DNA from: Conus ventricosus
Lineage: Eukaryota; Mollusca; Gastropoda; Neogastropoda; Conidae
Assembly: GCA_018398815.1 (NCBI GenBank)
Contig: JAFLJL010014036.1
Location: 23,995 to 87,994, forward strand
DNA length: 64,000 nt
Direction of reading: 5' to 3'
Shown here: positions 20,592 to 29,823 of the stretch, piece after piece
Position numbering within the stretch: the first letter of the stretch is position 1
Layout: every line of letters begins with the position of its first letter
Position numbers and translations under genes: made by a program
The notes under the pieces: model-generated
Told to the model about the DNA's origin: nothing
Databases searched by the model: none
Seen by the model: only the letters and a program-made list of their open reading frames with translations

Positions 20592-21770
20592 TCCTAGCCT
20601 GTTAATCCAAGAACAAGCGCTGTCTTTCATATCACGGTCATCGCGAACAGAGTCCGCGAGCTTTGCTGAGTCTGCAATGGCTTTGGGCTTTTGGACTTCG
20701 GAAGTTAGATGACTTAGTCTGGTGTTTTTTTTTTACTGCTAGCAAATATTCTGGGGGCTCAGAATTTAGGTCGTTTTTGTCCAACCTTCTGTTCATTTCC
20801 GGCAACGAGAATTTCCAGTGGGGGATTTAATATTGTTCCTACCTGAGTCCTGAGGTCCAGAAGGTAGCATGTATAACCAGTGCCAACAGCAAAGTCTACT
20901 TTCGATCCTTGCGTATTTGTATAACATTTTGGTACCTTTTAATACTGAAGCAAATCAACGGGGAAAATAATGCGACGCTATAAGGGCTAAGTATTGTTTT
21001 TTGGCATCACAGCCAGTAGAAGGATCATTATGCTCGATCTGCCTGTGCATTGTGAACCTAGCAATCACCAAACGTAAGTACGAAAAAAATTAGAAGTCAT
21101 TATTCGTTCATCCCGCTCTAGTTAGGCCCATAGAAGTGTCTAAGATAAAGTTGTCCATGCTGTTTTTTATGCTCTTGCTCATGACCCTAGGTGAACAGCT
21201 GTGCCTGAAGAGAAAGATGTTAAGGAGATCCACATAGTTATACTTTTCTTGTGCACGCCCAAACTAAGGGGTGCCTAGACCATGATTAAGGTCCACTTAT
21301 TGTCTAAAGTCTTCCTTGATAGTAAACTTGAATTCGTTACAGATCCCTTTCAAAAGCCTTCATGACTATTCGGTTGCGTGAATGGAGTTAACGGTTTGTC
21401 ATTTGGTAATGGTGGCTTCAGTTCAGTCAAAATACGTCTGAAGGGTACTAGAAATGAAATCTGTACACTGACCTAACCAAAGGATTAGGATGATTTAAAG
21501 TGAACACATACGACACTCCACACCCCAGTTATGCACAAAACACAGCAAAGTTAACTGGTTCTGATAAAACTGCATCGAATGACTAAACACACTTTTCGAT
21601 GTAGTCTTTTTTTAATAGGGGAGTAAGATATCTGTTTAAATTGGCGTACTCACCTTTACTTGAAGGTGTCAGGTTGGTCCCACAGAAATTCAGGGTGTCA
21701 GTTGTTCTATTTTTAAGAATGTGTGGGGCCCAACAGAATATTTTGCATCAGTATATTTGAATGCACTCAT
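20565..21770 (-). pseudogene. 403-aa element protein (copy B, decayed)
   Basis: Reverse-strand counterpart of 992-2203. Matching blocks run through the whole length, but indels are frequent (for example 20730-20790, 21100-21180). The ATG position at 21768-21770 is kept. Confidence 0.65.
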
Positions 21771-21792
21771 TTTTAAGGGGGTGGTAAATAAT

Positions 21793-22465
21793 ATAGTTGT
21801 AACAATTAACAACTCAAGACCGCCGTCGTTTTGAACATGTATTGATTAAAATTGCGGGCCAAACGGTCGCGCTCCGCATGAAATATTTGACCAAAGTCGT
21901 ATGGTTTAATATAACTAAACCAGGGAAGAGAATAAGATTCTACAAAATATGAAGGAGAACAAACGACGTTAAAACAGTATCAATACTATGGTTATTACGG
22001 GTTTTGCTCACAAAAGAAGGCAATTGAGTACTTAGACATTACTCGTACTTAACAATGCTAATCTAAAACAATATTAACATTCAACCGAAGAAGCAAAATA
22101 CGATTTTGATAGAGAGCTAGCTAAAATGCTAGGCCTTTACAACGAGCATTCTACCCACTCATAGTTTTAGTGTGTCGCCAGATGAAACTACGTTGAGGGA
22201 AGTCCCTCATCTGCATTACATTCAGTACTCTAATGGTCATTTAGACGAACTAACACGATGAAAAACTTCATATGATGGAAGGCCCTCAACTGTTTTAAGA
22301 GCTCTTCCGTCAGGGAACGCTGCATATTGCGATTATGAAATTATACAAATCCCGTAATTTACCAGTTAAAAGATTAGTTTGTGGAGGGTTGATCATTTAA
22401 TATAAAATTGCAGACAAAGCAGGAAGGGAAAAGTTGTAAAATGTGATAACCTGCACATTGTTTAG
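21793..22465 (+). pseudogene. penton-like protein (copy B, decayed)
   Basis: Counterpart of 284-973. The best matching block is 22265-22350 (DGRPSTVLRALPS region); the start codon is lost and frames are broken. Confidence 0.6.
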
Positions 22466-22493
22466 AAAAAAAAAAATACTTTACTAAAAAATA

Positions 22494-23338
22494 ATGTCGC
22501 GTGGGCCAGAAGAACCAGGAGTTACATTACGCCTGTGAGTGTATATACCTTAAATTAAAAGACATGCAGACTTGCGGACTTTGAACAGAACGGTGAGATA
22601 GGCACTTTGTATTGGTTTGAGTACACTAAAGCTGGTGATTATAAACGCAAAGAGTTAGCGACAGCAAAAAGGTTCCTAAACGAGAACAGCTGCGCATTCT
22701 AGAACAATAATGTTGGCCATATGAATAAAAAAAAGTTTCGAAGGCCGACTCAAATGAACTTAGACCATATTAGAATGGGACATAAAATTTTGATAATCAT
22801 AAGCCCATTTACAATTTTAGCCATCAAAAAAGTTTCCAGAAAAAGCATTCTCAACTCTGGCCCTTACATGTAATTCTTATGCAAACGACAATAGTCGGAA
22901 AGAGATTGAATATAAAGCCGTATGGGAATAAACATACATCCCCACAGAAAAAAAGAGAAACGGTTTTAAAGATTGCTTCTACAAAAATTACAGTTCATTC
23001 CGCAAATGAAAGTAGGAAACACGTTCACAATGAGATTTGAAATTTCTGTCTTACAAGATAAGGAGAGGGATGGGGTTGTGGCGTTAGTGACGTCCTTCTC
23101 AAGGGAATTCAAATTAGCTGCAAAACTTAGACGTGAAAAACTTAAAGTTACCGTCGTCAATCTCACAATGACGAGGATGATTAAGGTCCTAAACACCAAG
23201 CAACAAAATCAATAAATCTAAATAAAACAATCTTACAGAACTGAATTGGATTTAATCTTACACATGTAGGCTCGTAGGGTTTTATTATACTGAACAAGTT
23301 TAACAAGAGCAAGATAAAAACTAGTACTGGTAAAGTAA
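22494..23338 (+). pseudogene. MSRG protein, full-length region (copy B, decayed)
   Basis: Starts MSRGPEEPG like copy A. An 80-codon open segment at 22973-23215 (NTFTMRFEISVLQDKERDG) shows the C-terminal half is beta-rich with charged loops. The end before the ATPase ATG at 23355 is approximate. Function unknown. Confidence 0.6.
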
Positions 23339-23354
23339 ATTCTGCTATAAAACT

Positions 23355-23990
23355 ATGGAGCAGTTAAACTTTATGACAAAAACTCCTCATAGCTCATTGC
23401 TTTGTGCAGACTGGTTGTGGAAAAACAATATTTATCCTCGACCTGTTACAAACAGTTTATCGCTATTAGATTTTAATCATATTGTGGTTTTCTGTCAGAC
23501 ACTTAAATGGAACAAAGCCTATCATCGATAAGAAGGTTTATATGGACAGATGATGAACTATATTTAGTTGTATCCTAGCAATAAACTGAGTGAGTGTTTA
23601 GAATAAAGGGGGGGGGAGAAAGCAGTTTTAATAACTGTTTGAAGGAACGCAGACACTATTTAATTATAGATACTGTCGCAGAAAGAGACATAGTTAACAG
23701 AGAAACACTTTGTCGAAACTAGCTTTCAGCGAAGACATGCCTGGATAAGTGTGTGGAGTTTATGCCAGAAATATAACTCGGTTTTTAAAAAGACTTTAGA
23801 GAACAGTTAAAAGACTGTAGTTTTATTTTCACATGAAAGACAGAGACTCATTTGAAGAATTTTGCGCGAAAATGATGTTATTGAAATGACCAGGAAAACA
23901 CAGGATTAAGCAAAAACTAAAATCGGAAAAGTTTTAGTAAATAGTATTAAAACGATAACCCTACACATAGGTCCTGTTGCGAGTAGATAA
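23355..23990 (+). pseudogene. A32-like packaging ATPase (copy B, decayed)
   Basis: Begins MEQLNFMTKTPH; after a short frameshift it shows a Walker A motif QTGCGKT (23407-23427) followed by IFILDLLQTVYR. Copy E keeps the Walker B LFIIDDCS. A downstream WILCQKYN-type segment and a LRENDVIENDQ C terminus fit the FtsK/HerA-type packaging ATPases related to poxvirus A32, which pump DNA into capsids. The protein would be about 215 residues. In copy B, Walker B is mutated and several frameshifts are present. Confidence 0.75.
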
Positions 23991-24023
23991 TCGTTATTTT
24001 TTGGTTATTGAAGTCTTACTTTC

Positions 24024-24112
24024 AGAGAACAGGAAAAACCTTTTTCTGGCCACTTTTAGCCCGAAACTGGTTTGAGGGCGAAAAGTGCCCAGAATGAAGT
24101 TTTCCTGTCTCT
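24024..24112. repeat. hairpin terminus, right end of copy B
   Basis: An 89-bp palindrome beginning AGAGAACAGG and ending CCTGTCTCT, preceded by the conserved inner flank GTTATTGAAGTCTTACTT that follows the ATPase gene in all copies. It is followed directly by GCCTTTAAATTC of the copy A integrase, giving the 5-bp target duplication GCCTT. Confidence 0.9.
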
Positions 24113-24528
24113 GCCTTTAAATTCTTTCCATCATCAACTGAATCATGCGAGGGTAAGTTAAAGGACCTCGTGGTATATCAGTTGTATGGCGACAGCAACA
24201 GCAAAGCACTCTTTGTGTTAATGGTTCAGCATCTTTGTAATCTTGAAGCTATGTCCAATGACTGTGAGAGCGAACTTAAATCTTTTTCGTCTTATCGTAT
24301 CAAGGGTCAATATAGAAGGTCATTTGAATGGGTGTCCGTTCAGTAATGTCATCACAAAGTGTGGTCTCTGTATTCGGCCTAGGCGCAGGTACATAAATTT
24401 GCCAAATCGCTTGTGTTAGATAACCATTCCTTTGCTGTTTGTTCACTGACCCCTGGCCGTTTGGCTTTGCTTTTGTATTGCTGTGACTCCCTTCCAATAT
24501 CCTTTGGCGAATAATAGATTTTGTTCAT
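24113..24528 (-). pseudogene. integrase, 5' part (copy A, cut by copy B)
   Basis: Continues the gene interrupted at 9655. The start codon is at 24526-24528 (MNKIYYSPKDIG). It includes GVSEQTAKEWLS in the N-terminal domain and the MIQ..DD region at the 24113 edge. Frames shift at about 24310 and 24420. Confidence 0.8.
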
Positions 24529-24536
24529 TTTTATTC

Positions 24537-24933
24537 TCCATGAGGAGCCACAAAATACACGACGCCATGCCAAAGACAAAAACACGATTTCTGCGTCTTT
24601 TGTTTTTCTGATGTTGATAAAGTCACTGAATTTTGGTGGGGGCAATTTTCGATTGGTTTGCTCGTTTTAGCAAGATAAGACGCTTTTATCGCTTTATCAC
24701 ATCTTTAAATGTGTAAAGCTGCAGCCCTGTTATTTTCAGTGGGTTTATGATAAAATCTAACTGCTCAAGTCTCTGCTTTCAAAGTGCGCCTTGTGCAAGC
24801 TGCTAGTTGCTCCATAGCTTTGTAGTCTTTTTCTCTCGCCGCATCCCCGTAGTTTACTAAATGCGAAATTACTGCCGCTAAAGCAAGCGCATTCACCACA
24901 GCGGCCACCGAGCATCATTGCGAGATGAAGCCC
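24537..24933 (-). pseudogene. 135-aa element protein (copy A, decayed)
   Basis: Counterpart of 34188-34595. The ATG context is altered and the reading frame broken, but the NALAFSGSNFAFSKLR segment is legible at about 24840-24910. Confidence 0.6.
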
Positions 24934-24956
24934 AGTGTGTATAAATGATTGGTGTA

Positions 24957-25185
24957 TTGACATATTATACTGTCTGGAAAGTAGTCCTTCGTGACTAGAA
25001 AATCTTTCGTAAGCAAAACGAAGCTGCTTAGTGTGTAGCTATCGTTTTGCAGAATCCGCAAGTCTAGTTGCAGACTGCTGCTTTAATTCTTAACAAGCTT
25101 TACCAAGCATTGAGTAGCCTATGCTCAGGCCGCCAAAACAGCAGAATGGTACACAGGTTTGGCAATAGTTCTTTCAGTGCTCTTT
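24957..25185 (-). pseudogene. about 75-aa two-span protein (copy A, decayed)
   Basis: Counterpart of 34620-34849. The start codon is lost (GTGCTC where other copies have GCTCAT), and the second half shows indels. Confidence 0.5.
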
Positions 25186-25221
25186 TAACAAAATAAAAAT
25201 AATTATATTTATAATAAAAAC

Positions 25222-25775
25222 ATGAACACAAGATTATCTATTAAACCTTCCTGAACTTATGATACAAATGACCCGGTTGATGACCCAGCTATTATGCCCA
25301 AAAAGGGAAAGGCTGTATTCTTTGGCAGCATGTGGAAAAACAAAACATTCCTCGAACTGATTTCAGCATTGAACAGATTCAACAATGTCGCCACAAGACC
25401 TTATAAAGTACATAACATGTATGAACGCACTGGGGTCGAGGAAGCGTAAAAAGTGTGGCAAACGGCTCTTAGTTGTACACTAAACTAGTACAGTAGATTA
25501 GCTCCGCATTGATTCTGAACAAGAATCATACGTCATGATTTAACGCAAGATCCTTTAACAAAGTCATTAGAGTCTCTAGGATGTGATCTATACTACAGAT
25601 TTGGAACATTGTTATCGCCATTAATCATGGGATTAATAACTTTTAATCATATAGATTTTGTTTCCCTTCAAAATGAACGAGCTGGAAAATCATCAGAACC
25701 AGAATCAGGTGGAGAAAGTAACCAAGCCAGAAAATCAGCAGAATCAGAAAACATTGAATCAGGTGGGGGCCAGTA
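25222..25775 (+). pseudogene. about 150-aa element protein (copy A, frameshifted)
   Basis: Counterpart of 34884-35408. ATG 25222 follows ATTTATAATAAAAAC. The AIMPKKGKAVFFGSMWKN segment is intact, then frames shift; the C-terminal SLGCDLYYRFGTLLSPL membrane segment is legible at 25575-25640. Its tail overlaps the start of the next gene by about 100 bases. Confidence 0.6.
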
Positions 25776-26155
25776 AAATTCCTGGGCGTGTTGAAGCAGG
25801 AAAAAAATTAGCAGAGTGGAACAGACAAAAAAAAATTAATGTTACAGAATATAACTCATCATGAAAACATAACACCGCCAACGCCAGAACAAGTTGATTC
25901 AATGCCGGCTATAAAAACTCCATGTGATACAAGACCTACAGCACCAAAGTCCTCATGGAATATTGAATTTAAAACTGTTGCCATTTTTGGCGCCATTGCT
26001 GCTGTTGGGGGCAGTTATTACGGTTATAAAATATATACACAATGGCACCAGAAACAAAAGCAATCAAAAAAATCTGAACCACTAAATACAGAAAAAGACA
26101 ACTGCACGCCAAAACCGCCAATAACAAAAGATCATTTGATCCATTTCAGATGGAA
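25673..26155 (+). pseudogene. 151-aa single-membrane-span protein (copy A, one frameshift)
   Basis: Opens MNELENHQNQNQ, runs to 25864, then continues in another frame from about 25839 with PPTPEQVDSMPAIKTP and the membrane span TVAIFGAIAAVGGSYYGYK. A run of nine A near 25830 probably caused the shift. Confidence 0.65.
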
Positions 26156-26202
26156 TAATATTTTAAGAACTTAATTTTAAATTTTTTTAATAAAAATAGA
26201 AC

Positions 26203-26441
26203 ATGGCGTATTATAAAATGATGGTGTCAATAAATAAAGACATGGAATGGAGTCTATAAAAAACATTTCCATAGACCAGAATTGTAATCAATGCGGTTGC
26301 ATAGGATGTAAAAACTTCATTAAGATCTATGCTGACCAATTTCACCCCAAGGGCGCTGAGCAAGACATCCTCAAGGATGACGCGTTTTTTGAGGCGTGTG
26401 TGTACTATATTAGACATTTACTATTTAAGATAAAAACATAG
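26203..26441 (+). pseudogene. 72-aa Cys-cluster protein (copy A, small duplication)
   Basis: Counterpart of 44941-45159. ATG 26203 follows TAAAAATAGAAC. A few extra bases near 26245 (GGAATGGAG) shift the frame; the rest, including NCNQCGCIGCKNF and the YYIRHLLFKIKT end, is intact from 26247. Confidence 0.65.
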
Positions 26442-26454
26442 ATTGTCTTTTTTT

Positions 26455-26625
26455 TGATAATTATAAGATAACTTGAATAAGAACTTGGCTGTACTTAGAG
26501 GATGACTTAATCAAGAACTTATCAAGAACTTGATCAAGAACTTAATTAAAAAACTTAACTAGGAACTTAGAGGTAACTTATTTAAGAACTTATAGGTTAC
26601 TTGATTAACCTTTACCAACCAAGTT
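26455..26625. repeat. AACTT-type subterminal repeats (copy A)
   Basis: Short irregular repeats of TAAGAACTT, AGGATGACTT and ATCAAGAACTT follow the 72-aa gene, as in copies B, C and E. The G-rich block seen in the others is not evident here. Confidence 0.75.
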
Positions 26626-26799
26626 GTTCAAAAGTGGGTAACAGGATACACTTCCATAAAATGGTCCAAGGGAAATAAGCGCTGTAACTAGTCTTGAGGA
26701 TGTTAGAACAAGTTACTTTCAGTGGCCTATTGTGAACTTGGCTGCGTCTCATTATGTGTGAACCCTGTGTTTTGTCGCGCTAGGTGACAGTGTGATGAC

Positions 26800-26831
<32 letters not shown>

Positions 26832-27293
26832 GTTACACTGTCTAATATCACTTTAAAGTGAAAAGACGTTAAATCAAAGAACAACAACACACACACGCGC
26901 GCGCACACACACACACACGCACACACACCACACACTCACATATGCAGACACACACACACACATGCCCACCATGTAACATGTACGGCGGCCCCGGGCGGAT
27001 CATGTGATAGGACTACGCACTATCCAATTACTTACTACGGGGGCCAGCCAGAGCCAGGCCCACACACAGAAAGAGAGAGAGAAAGAGAACGACAGGTGAG
27101 AATGAGACGGTAGTTTGACAGGGAGCATATAATTATACGGCAAGCGGCGAGCGAACGCTGTGTGTATGTGTGTGTGGGTGTGTATCAGGCTTTACCTTTC
27201 GGGCTGATTGTACCGTGTTGGTGTTTTCAGCTTTAAGCAGATCAAACAGCCACGAACGGTAGCAGGTTGAGCGTTAGGCCTTGGCCGTTGCTT

Positions 27294-27329
<36 letters not shown>

Positions 27330-28389
27330 GTACGCGTGCGCACACACACACACACACACACACGCGTGCGCGCACCACACACACACACACACACACACAC
27401 ACACCACACACACACACACATACTTACGCGCACAGCCTGCTAAACAGAACACACGCAGCATTTGCGCCACACACAACGGCCACCTGTCTAGAGGTCGCGC
27501 ACGCAGCTTTATCGATTGCATCACGAAAAGTAGTAATGGAGTGGTCTCCCTGTACACGTGGATTGCACCACCACCAAAAGTAAGCTTAAATATAAGAATT
27601 CAACTACTCGCTATTGGTGGTCGGTTGGCCACCGCAGGCGTCACACTTTCGGAGTTTGGAGTTGCTGAGTTCAGGGCTGCACTTCCCTCATTAGTTGGTC
27701 ACACAGTTTCGAGTTTCGAGTGAGACCAGAGTCTTGGGGGTCAAGTTCACCCCATCCAGAGTCGTGGGGGCCAAGTTCACCCCATCCAGACCAGACCAGA
27801 GGCCAGCCATTCCAGACCAGAGGCCAGCCACCACCACCCAAAAAATCCCAGGGCAAACATACTCCTGGGGTTTCCCCCCCCTGAAAAGCATGGTCGACAC
27901 AAGTGACGCCTGCAAATAAAATTAAATCAACAGTCGGCCATGCTCAGGGAGGGGGGGTTTTTGCTATTTTTTATGTTAAAAAATTGTATTTTTTTTTATT
28001 TATCTACAATATATATGTTTGTCGCGTGCTGCCATTATTTTTTAAAAAATATTAAATATTAACACGCACCAAACCAAAGTTTTAAAGTCTCCAGAAAACA
28101 CATACGACTTTACAGCTTAACGTCAGCAATGAAAATGACGAGGCAGAGCTGTGTTGTAAACCCAGCACTTATGGAAATGACAAGGCAGAGCTGTGTTGTA
28201 AGCCCGGCACTTAATTTGATAAGACTGGCGTTGGTTCAAAATTGTCATGCCCAGTCACGCGGTAAGTAATCGGATAGTGCAGAGTCCTTAGGCAGGCCAA
28301 CAACGTTGGGGCGCGTTCAGCCACAGCTGCTTTTCCCCTACGTTACTCTATGGGACGTGTTCAGCCGCGGCTACTTTCCCCTACGTTAC
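26626..28389. other. variable subterminal zone of copy A, no gene seen
   Basis: Contains (CA)n blocks at 26800-26832, 26888-26965 and 27293-27425, two diverged copies of a GAGTC..GGGGTCAAGTTCACCCC unit (27730-27785), two copies of an AGACCAGAGGCCAGCCA unit (27795-27835), two copies of GGCAGAGCTGTGTTGTAA (28143 and 28185), and two copies of a roughly 43-bp TTTCCCCTACGTTACTCT unit (28320-28390). ORFs here are products of microsatellites. Confidence 0.6.
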
Positions 28390-28479
28390 TCTCTGAAAAC
28401 TTTAGTAAATTAGTATTGAAAACGGATAACCGTACACAGTATGTATGTTTGTAGGGTCGTTATTTTTTGGTTACTTGTC
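28390..28479 (+). repeat. inverted copy of the ATPase 3' end, part of copy A's terminal repeat
   Basis: The 90 bases before the hairpin match the 3' end of the ATPase gene and its flank (AAACGGATAACC, TAGGGTCGTTATTTTTTGG) as seen at 23930-24020 and 57960-58060. At this end of the element the ATPase gene itself is absent, so the terminal inverted repeat extends into the ATPase coding region. Confidence 0.8.
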
Positions 28480-28570
28480 AGAGAACAGGAATAGGCGGCT
28501 TTTAGGCCACTTTCGCCCAAAAACTTGGTGGAGGAGCAAGTGAGTTAGAAGCTGCATTTCCCTGTTCTCT
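28480..28570. repeat. hairpin terminus, right end of copy A
   Basis: 91 bp, AGAGAACAGG to CCTGTTCTCT. The arms pair less well than in B or E (AATAGGCGGCTTTTAGG against AGTTAGAAGCTGCATTT). The next base, 28571, is inside the capsid gene of copy C, so the target duplication is predicted to be CTGTG; the other copy would be left of the window. Confidence 0.85.
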
Positions 28571-29014
28571 CTGTGTGAAGATGAAGAACCATTCGCAAGA
28601 GCAAGTGAAAAGTTTTTTAATCCAAAAATAACGAAAGTACAATGTTCGATTGATGGTAGTCCTAACCAAATCTATGCTAGCGGGCTTAGACCTTATCAGC
28701 ATTTTGACGAAATAAGAAAATTGTTTGGGGGTGGGAGGGGTAGAAGTCCAACAGCAGACCTTGTGTCTAAAGATCTACACCTTCACAGTGTTAGGCTTGA
28801 CGATTATTTAACAACAAAATACGGTTTATGGATTGACCTAAGGTCAACAGAGGATAATCAGTTGCATGGAAGTGGGAGAAAAGTTATAGACGTAATAAAC
28901 CTTCAAATTGAGAAAGAAAAAGATGCTGATAAACCACTTAATGTACATTTGTTTTTATTAATTGATACACAGCTGAATATTAAAGATAACAGATTAGATT
29001 ATATAGAATACTAA
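28571..29014 (+). pseudogene. major capsid protein, C-terminal 147 codons (copy C, cut by copy A)
   Basis: An uninterrupted frame from the insertion point to a stop at 29014. It contains ITKVQCSIDGSPNQIYASG, PYQHFDEIRKLFGGG, DDYLTTKYGLWIDLRST and HGSGRKVIDVINLQ, ending DNRLDYIEY. It shows the true C terminus that copy A loses by frameshift. The 5' two thirds should lie left of the window, beyond copy A. Confidence 0.7.
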
Positions 29015-29038
29015 ATTATTTTTTACTTTTAAAAAAGC

Positions 29039-29696
29039 ATGCCTGTTGACGTTTATCCGAAAGTACCTACAGAAGAGATAGCAGGCAACTCTGCTGCTAT
29101 AGAAGGCAACATTGACCCCAGGGTCGTCTCTGCTGCTGAAGTAAAAACCTTCAGATTAACCAACATTACGCAAATGCAACAAAAACTAGAGCAGGACCTT
29201 TCAAAATACAGCAAAACCAAACGAAGGTATTCTGCTGCCTGTAATGCTGTTACCTATGTTAATACTGGGGCATCGACTATTAGTGCTGCATCGGCAGGAA
29301 CAAGTGTAGGCCTCTTAGCATCGGGCATAGGCGCACCGGCAGCTTTGCCTCTAGGCTGTTTGTCTTTAACTCTTGGCCTGTGTTCATTAGCTGTAGGTGC
29401 TGCTAGCAAAAAATTAAAAACTAAACTCCAAAAGCACACAGCTATAGTTCAACTAATAACAGCTAAACTTAGTTCCTTTAAGCTGATAATAAATAAAGCA
29501 CTAGCTGACTCAAACATCACAGATGAAGAATTTAATTGTTTACAGGCTGATTTTGATAACTACAAAAGACAAAAGTTTGATCTTCAAAGAAAGGCGAGGG
29601 CAACTTTTTCTCAACAGCCAGACGCCGAGCAGATAAAAAGGAATGCTTAAAAAAAGTAAACGAAACATTAAACTCTGTTCTAAACAGCTCACATTA
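29039..29696 (+). pseudogene. 210-aa glycine/alanine-rich protein (copy C, one-base deletion near the end)
   Basis: Opens MPVDVYPKVPTEEIAGN and runs 203 codons to an early stop at 29650 caused by one missing A in AGATAAAAAGG (copy A has one more A). Compared with A it has an N-terminal insertion of about 14 residues and the same hydrophobic core (STISAASAGTSVGLLASGIG). It may still be nearly full length. Confidence 0.65.
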
Positions 29697-29771
29697 ACAA
29701 CGCCAAAGGGTGTTTATACTTTAGTTTATGAGTCCAAGCACAAAAAGACCGTTGATATTGATTCTGATTAA
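29643..29771 (+). CDS. 42-aa overlapping ORF (copy C, intact)
   Basis: Same length and nearly the same residues as 5250-5378 (MLKKSKRN start, KKTVDIDSD end). It stays open although the overlapping 210-aa frame has lost a base. Confidence 0.5.
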   Translation: MLKKSKRNIKLCSKQLTLTTPKGVYTLVYESKHKKTVDIDSD

Positions 29772-29823
29772 GAATTTTTTTTTTAATTTAAATAAATATT
29801 TTGAGTTAGAAAAGAAACTCAAC

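Larger units (their letters stand above)
9656..24112. mobile_element. Polinton/Maverick-like element copy B (complete end to end, nested in A, reverse orientation)
   Basis: About 14.46 kb bounded by two 91/89-bp hairpins (9656-9746 and 24024-24112) that are inverted repeats of each other, and flanked by the direct repeat GCCTT (9651-9655 and 24113-24117). The host sequence is the integrase gene of copy A. All genes of the family can be traced in it in reverse order relative to A, but almost every one is broken by many indels and substitutions. A 52-bp satellite fills the region just inside the left hairpin. Confidence 0.9.
1..28570. mobile_element. Polinton/Maverick-like element copy A (split by copy B; left end outside window)
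   Basis: Copy A consists of <1-9655 plus 24113-28570, with copy B sitting between. The split is visible because the integrase gene stops at 9655 and resumes at 24113 with the same reading direction and no missing coding sequence apart from a 5-base overlap. Gene order is MSRG protein(-), penton-like(-), 403-aa(+), coiled-coil(-), capsid(+), 210-aa(+), 42-aa(+), polymerase(+), small ORF(-), integrase(-), 135-aa(-), 75-aa(-), 150-aa(+), 151-aa(+), 72-aa(+), subterminal repeats, variable zone, inverted copy of the ATPase 3' end, hairpin. The right boundary at 28570 abuts an interior codon of the capsid gene of copy C, so A is itself inserted in C. The ATPase and left hairpin should lie just left of the window. 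Confidence 0.85.

Noticed and set aside
27191..27723. ORFs rich in His-Thr or Cys-Val repeats
   Set aside because: They are translations of (CA)n microsatellites and appear on both strands.
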